This document shows, piece after piece, positions 60,506-64,000 of a stretch of DNA of 64,000 bases. Position 1 is the stretch's first letter, and every line of letters begins with the position of its first letter. The position numbers and the translations under genes were made by a program. Under the pieces are notes generated by a model, which ran no database searches, was not told the DNA's origin, and worked only from the letters and a program-made list of their open reading frames with translations. Source of the DNA: Hybos culiciformis (taxonomy: Eukaryota > Arthropoda > Insecta > Diptera > Hybotidae); contig OZ023273.1 of NCBI GenBank assembly GCA_964007475.1, forward strand, positions 5,184,176 through 5,248,175, read 5' to 3'.

Positions 60506-62711
60506 TTATGTATACGATGGAAGTGCCATTACATCAATTGATACAATATGCTTACCAGGAATCATAACACTTCCTAATATTCTTCTTCTAAGAGTCTGTT
60601 CACTTATTAAACGATTGAAAAAAAAGAAATCTCCCTTTTCTGTAAAACAAATGTCACAATTTGTAAATTGAGGACGAAATTTTCTGCATTCTGTATAATC
60701 TGCTAAAATCAACTACTTATAAAATAATATTTGGCTGACTGAAATCAAAAACTTATAATAATACGTGACCGACCGAATTTTCTTACCCATTTTTGCCGCT
60801 TTTTTCTTTTCTATACAATTTTAGTTTTTGAATTCACTTAAAAGTAGACCTACAAATTTAGTTTGTTATGGGAAATTTAAAATTTCCCTTTGCAGAATTT
60901 AAAAAAGTAAAATTGAATTTGTGAACGGCTTTAGGACAAAATTATTTCATTTTTTTAAATAACAGCAGTAAAATCGTGTCGTTCACAAATTAAAAAACCT
61001 GGAATATTAAATCCGATTACATTTTTTTCAATAATCGCTAATAAGTGAACAGACCCTAAATATTCAGAACACATTTGTAACACAATATTAGCATCTTTGT
61101 CGATACAATTAAAAAATCCAATGAGAATTCGTCCGTCAGTTATGACAACACGAAAACTGCGTCCTAACCATTTTCGTAAATTTTTCCTCCCCTCTGTTAA
61201 ATTTTCTGGTACATTTTTAATTATTGGCTAAAATAAAATAGAAAAAAAAAATGAAATAGCAAAATATAATTAAACCTAATCTACATTGTGTAAGAATAAA
61301 CAAATTAGGTAATGAAATGTAGATGTGCCCTATCGATATCCTGAGTGGAAATTTCCTAAAATTTTTCGAATTTCTCACCAAAAAATCATGAAAAAATATG
61401 TCTACAAAAAAAAAACAGCAAAATTTCATAATATAAAAGCAATAAATACAGTTACTTTAAATATAGGAGGCTATGAGTCTGTTCACTTATTAAACGATTG
61501 AAAAAAAAGAAATCTCCCTTTTCTGTAAAACAAATGTCACAATTTATAAATTGAGGACGTAATTTTCTGCATTCTGTATAATCTGCTAAAATCAACTACT
61601 TATAAAATAATATTTGGCCGACTGAAATCAAATACTTATAATAATACGTGACCGACCGAATTTTCTTACCCATTTTTGCCGCTTTTTTCTTCTCTATACA
61701 ATTTTAGTTTTTGAATTCACTTAAAAGTAGACCTACAAATTTAGTTTGTTATGGGAAATTTAAAATTTCCCTTTGCAGAATTTAAAAAAGTAAAATTGAA
61801 TTTGTGAACGGCTTTAGGACAAAATAATTTCATTTTTTTAAATAACAGCAGTAAAATCGTGTCGTTCACAAATTAAAAAACCTGGAATATTAAATCCGAT
61901 TTTAATTTTTTCAATAATCACTAATAAGTGAACAGACTCCAAGATAGGACAATTCATCACTTACCAACTAAATAAATTAGAATTTTTTTTTAACAATTTT
62001 TAATTCAAGACTTGGCAGAATAATAGCTCTGAGCAAGATAGGTAGTAGAAAAATGTTCTACTTTTTGTAGATGATATAAGGCTGTCTTTAAGGATGATGA
62101 TTATGACGTAAAATATATTTGCCTAACATTAACAGATCGATATTCCTATTCTGAAAAGAATAACAAGAACAAGCATTATCTACTTTTCAGATTAGAACCT
62201 CTTATTTCTTAAAATATAAACATAAATCAAGTAGTCCTAGACCTAGTCTTAGTCGTCATTTGTAAGTAGAATTTTTTAGAAGTATTTTTTATCAATATAA
62301 ATCTGCTTTGATTAGATAAGTAGGTACCTACAATAAAAGTTGGTACGTTGCTAGGTACATACCTTGTATCCTCTACTATGTTTCCATAATCATGGAAACA
62401 TACCAATATACTTACAAACCTAAGTTAGAAACAAAAGAGCCATAAATTTAGATGTGCCTGTGCTAGTTTTGTTTTAAGGTGGGTTATTTTTTTTTTTTGT
62501 TTTTGCTTATATTATTATATTAAATGTAGATCGGTATATTTACTTTGTTAATAATATTTTAACTTTTAAGATTTCAATTTCAATAATAGGTACCTATTAA
62601 TAAATTAACACGACACAACTTTATAAAACAAATTACAAAATTAATATAACTTTAACTTACATCTAATTTTCGGGTTGCTTCGGCGAGTTCTTCATTGCTG
62701 GTTGAGCTCAT
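60506..62711 (-). CDS. NAA38: NatC auxiliary subunit NAA38 (LSM domain)
   Basis: NAA38 (LSMD1) is the LSM-fold auxiliary subunit of the NatC N-terminal acetyltransferase (with NAA30 and NAA35) on ribosomes. The exons in order are 62711-62661, 61227-61055 and 60587-60506, giving 101 residues. Exon 1 encodes MSSTSNEELAEATRKLD. Exon 2 carries the LSM core (LRKWLGRSFRVVITDGRILI and IDKDANIVLQMCSEYL). Exon 3 carries the Sm2 part (RILGSVMIPGKHIVSIDV). Intron 1 has standard splice sites. The last junction is a best guess: the donor GG|GTCTGT and acceptor CTCTTAG restore the frame exactly, but both belong to a MITE insertion (60592-61056), so the host exon is interrupted by that element. Without splicing, the frame runs about 37 codons into the element to a stop. 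A second copy of the same MITE sits in intron 1. Short length is normal for insect NAA38. Confidence 0.85.
60592..60709 (-). pseudogene. Captured exon inside MITE copy 1
   Basis: After the acceptor GTTGATTTTAG the minus strand encodes ADYTECRKFRPQFTNCDICF and then TEKGDF before reaching the terminal repeat. Joined to the ATGG at about 60791-60788 this would read MADYTEC and onward. The CRKF-x(5)-C-x2-CF spacing resembles the short N-terminal Cys motif of outspread/MPRIP-like proteins, which is a weak comparison. The frame continues open into NAA38 exon 3. Copy 2 has the same segment with two amino-acid changes. Confidence 0.5.
60592..61056 (-). mobile_element. 465-bp MITE, copy 1, in NAA38 (forms the last intron)
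   Basis: The termini are inverted: GAGTCTGTTCACTTATTA and AATAAGTGAACAGACCC. They are flanked by TAA on both sides (60589-60591 and 61057-61059). A three-base TAA duplication and GGG/GAG-type ends fit PIF/Harbinger MITEs. On the minus strand the interior has AAAAATGG|GTAAGAAAATT, a plausible short intron, and an acceptor GTTGATTTTAG before a 38-codon open segment. That layout looks like a captured gene start. Confidence 0.8.
61475..61939 (-). mobile_element. 465-bp MITE, copy 2, in NAA38 intron 1
   Basis: Same length and orientation as copy 1, with about 97-98% identity by eye. Ends GAGTCTGTTCACTTATTA and AATAAGTGAACAGACTC are perfect complements over 12 bases. The flanks (TAT and CAA) are not identical, so the target duplication is unclear here. 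It carries the same ATGG|GTAAG and acceptor-exon layout. Confidence 0.82.
61940..62660. other. NAA38 intron 1, remainder
   Basis: Intronic AT-rich sequence between the MITE and exon 1. No other feature is seen. Confidence 0.5.
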
Positions 62712-62839
62712 AATTTTTTTTTCTCAGATAGGTAAAATTGGGAAGAAATATTCTGTTTTTAATTTTTTTAAATATTGTTATTTATTTATTTTATTTTGTT
62801 TTGGTTTATTTTTCACGCTCTTTACTACTACAGTCTACC
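62712..62839. promoter_or_regulatory. Short NAA38 5' region
   Basis: About 130 bp between the NAA38 start codon and the upstream module. Must include the 5' UTR if transcription starts nearby. No TATA box identified. Confidence 0.3.
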
Positions 62840-63015
62840 TATAGAATTGTTTGTCAATGATATTCCGCAGACGTTAAAATTTTTTCTATTCATTTTTATT
62901 AATTAACTAATTAATTATATCTTAAATAAAATTTCAATTCGTATTTCGTAAATTTTCATACAAATTTCAAGAAAATAAATATTTTATATGTTCTCCTACG
63001 TTCCATAAATGGCCA
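62840..63015 (-). repeat. Third copy of the upstream module (inverted)
   Basis: Read on the minus strand it carries TGGCCATTTATGGAACGTAG, GAGAACATATAAAA, AATTAATTAGTTAATTAAT and GTCTGCGGAATATCATTGA, then ACAAACAATTCTATAG. These are the same words, in the same order, as 57552-57756. It lacks the first ~40 bp of that copy. Confidence 0.75.
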
Positions 63016-64000
63016 CAGAGGGTTGTCAAAACAGTGAATAGCCACAACTGCGCGTTTTAAAATGAAATTTTTGTTTAAAGGAGTTTCCTGTCTTATAATA
63101 ATGTCATCTTTGACTATATGTATATACAAAAGGTTTAATCATATGAAATTGTATATAATACTCTTTACACACCTATGTATATCAGAATTAAATCAGAGAA
63201 AGTAAATTCCCATTGTTTAGGTACTCGCCTTAATGAAAATTGTAGCAGCAGCTTTATTTTTGAAAAATCTCTGATTATTAAAAATCATGTAAGTCTAAAT
63301 ATTAAAAAAAGCATGTACTGAAAAGTTATTTAAGACCTTTTCAACTTGACCTTCAAATAACAATATTTACATTTTTTCGTGCTTTTATTGTTTTTTTTTC
63401 AATAATAAACTTTTGTTTTCATTTTTTTTTGTTTAAAAAAAAACGTCCACAGGTTTTCATTATTCTTGGTTGTTGGAAGAATTTTTTGAAAAAAAAAAAA
63501 ATGCAATCAAAAATTAAAAATTAGATTTACCACTAACTCTGACTGTGATTGAGCATCAAACAGAATTTTTATTTTATAAAAAAAATAAAAAAATTTATAA
63601 AAAAAAAAAATTTTTTAAATTTAGAAATTAAATTAAACTTGTTTAAAGCGAAGTGATTAGACCTAGGCTACTTATAGGTGTACATTTTTTTGTTTGTTTC
63701 GTTATTTTTTTTATTTATTTATTTAACAAGATCAGCATTTTTTAATTTAATTTTGTTTGAAAATAAAAAAAAATTAAAAAAAAAAACATTTAATTTATTT
63801 TAAAATTAAATTTTTAAATTCATTTCTGTTTTAATGAAATATATAAATTATGACAATAATACAATATATATGTAGCTAAAATTCAAAAAGAAAAAAATAA
63901 CTTTCTTTGCGGTAAGTTGATTTCGGTAAGTTGATTTCCAGTTTCATTTGTTAAACAAAAAAAACGTTTTCTTTTTGTTTATTTTTTCATAAATTTATTT
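63016..64000. other. AT-rich stretch to window end
   Basis: Poly-A and poly-T runs dominate from 63360 on. No gene seen. Confidence 0.4.

Overview
This window looks like nuclear DNA of an insect. It is very AT-rich, has long non-coding stretches, and has spliceosomal GT-AG introns. Its gene content is typical of insects: two divergent ionotropic chemoreceptors, a DM9-repeat protein, a ciliary IFT43 and a mitochondrial NAD-isocitrate dehydrogenase subunit. I cannot fix the order from the sequence alone. Seven protein genes are supported, plus a large collection of transposable elements, most of them non-autonomous.

Layout. 1-7.4 kb: repeat-rich. It holds a TA-flanked stem-loop repeat, a LINE-tail-like repeat with internal tandem units, and a hAT element (8-bp target duplication) that still encodes the C-terminus of its transposase and has itself been invaded. 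7.7-8.75 kb: a four-exon gene for a protein of four DM9 repeats (minus strand). 10.2-14.5 kb: a hAT-type MITE, then a 2.86-kb hAT element split by a second 1.7-kb element full of short satellite-like repeats. 19.2-20.1 kb: the 3' end of a non-LTR retrotransposon. 26-30 kb: a tandem pair of ionotropic receptor genes (minus strand). 31.3-32.7 kb: an inverted-repeat element with a tRNA-like sequence and a long A-rich run. 40.5-44.3 kb: a 3.85-kb segment bounded by nearly identical 535-bp inverted arms that encloses a small two-exon gene of unknown function. 48.1-48.7 kb: IFT43 with a candidate X-box upstream. 53.7-56.0 kb: Idh3g in seven exons. 56.7-57.5 kb: an 804-bp fold-back palindrome. 58.0-59.6 kb: an intronless BTB-BACK-kelch gene. 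60.5-62.7 kb: NAA38, the LSM-domain subunit of the NatC acetyltransferase (minus strand), carrying two copies of a 465-bp MITE.

The genes look like independent housekeeping, sensory and immune-type loci rather than one pathway. The notable biology is how mobile DNA interacts with genes. (1) The last NAA38 intron appears to be a MITE: the terminus of the element supplies the 5' GT, and the target duplication plus the next host base supplies the 3' AG. (2) That MITE carries what looks like a captured gene start (ATG, intron, second exon), and its reading frame runs into NAA38. (3) A two-exon gene sits between two almost identical inverted arms. (4) A roughly 200-bp module is duplicated, in opposite orientations, just upstream of the BTB-kelch and NAA38 start codons.
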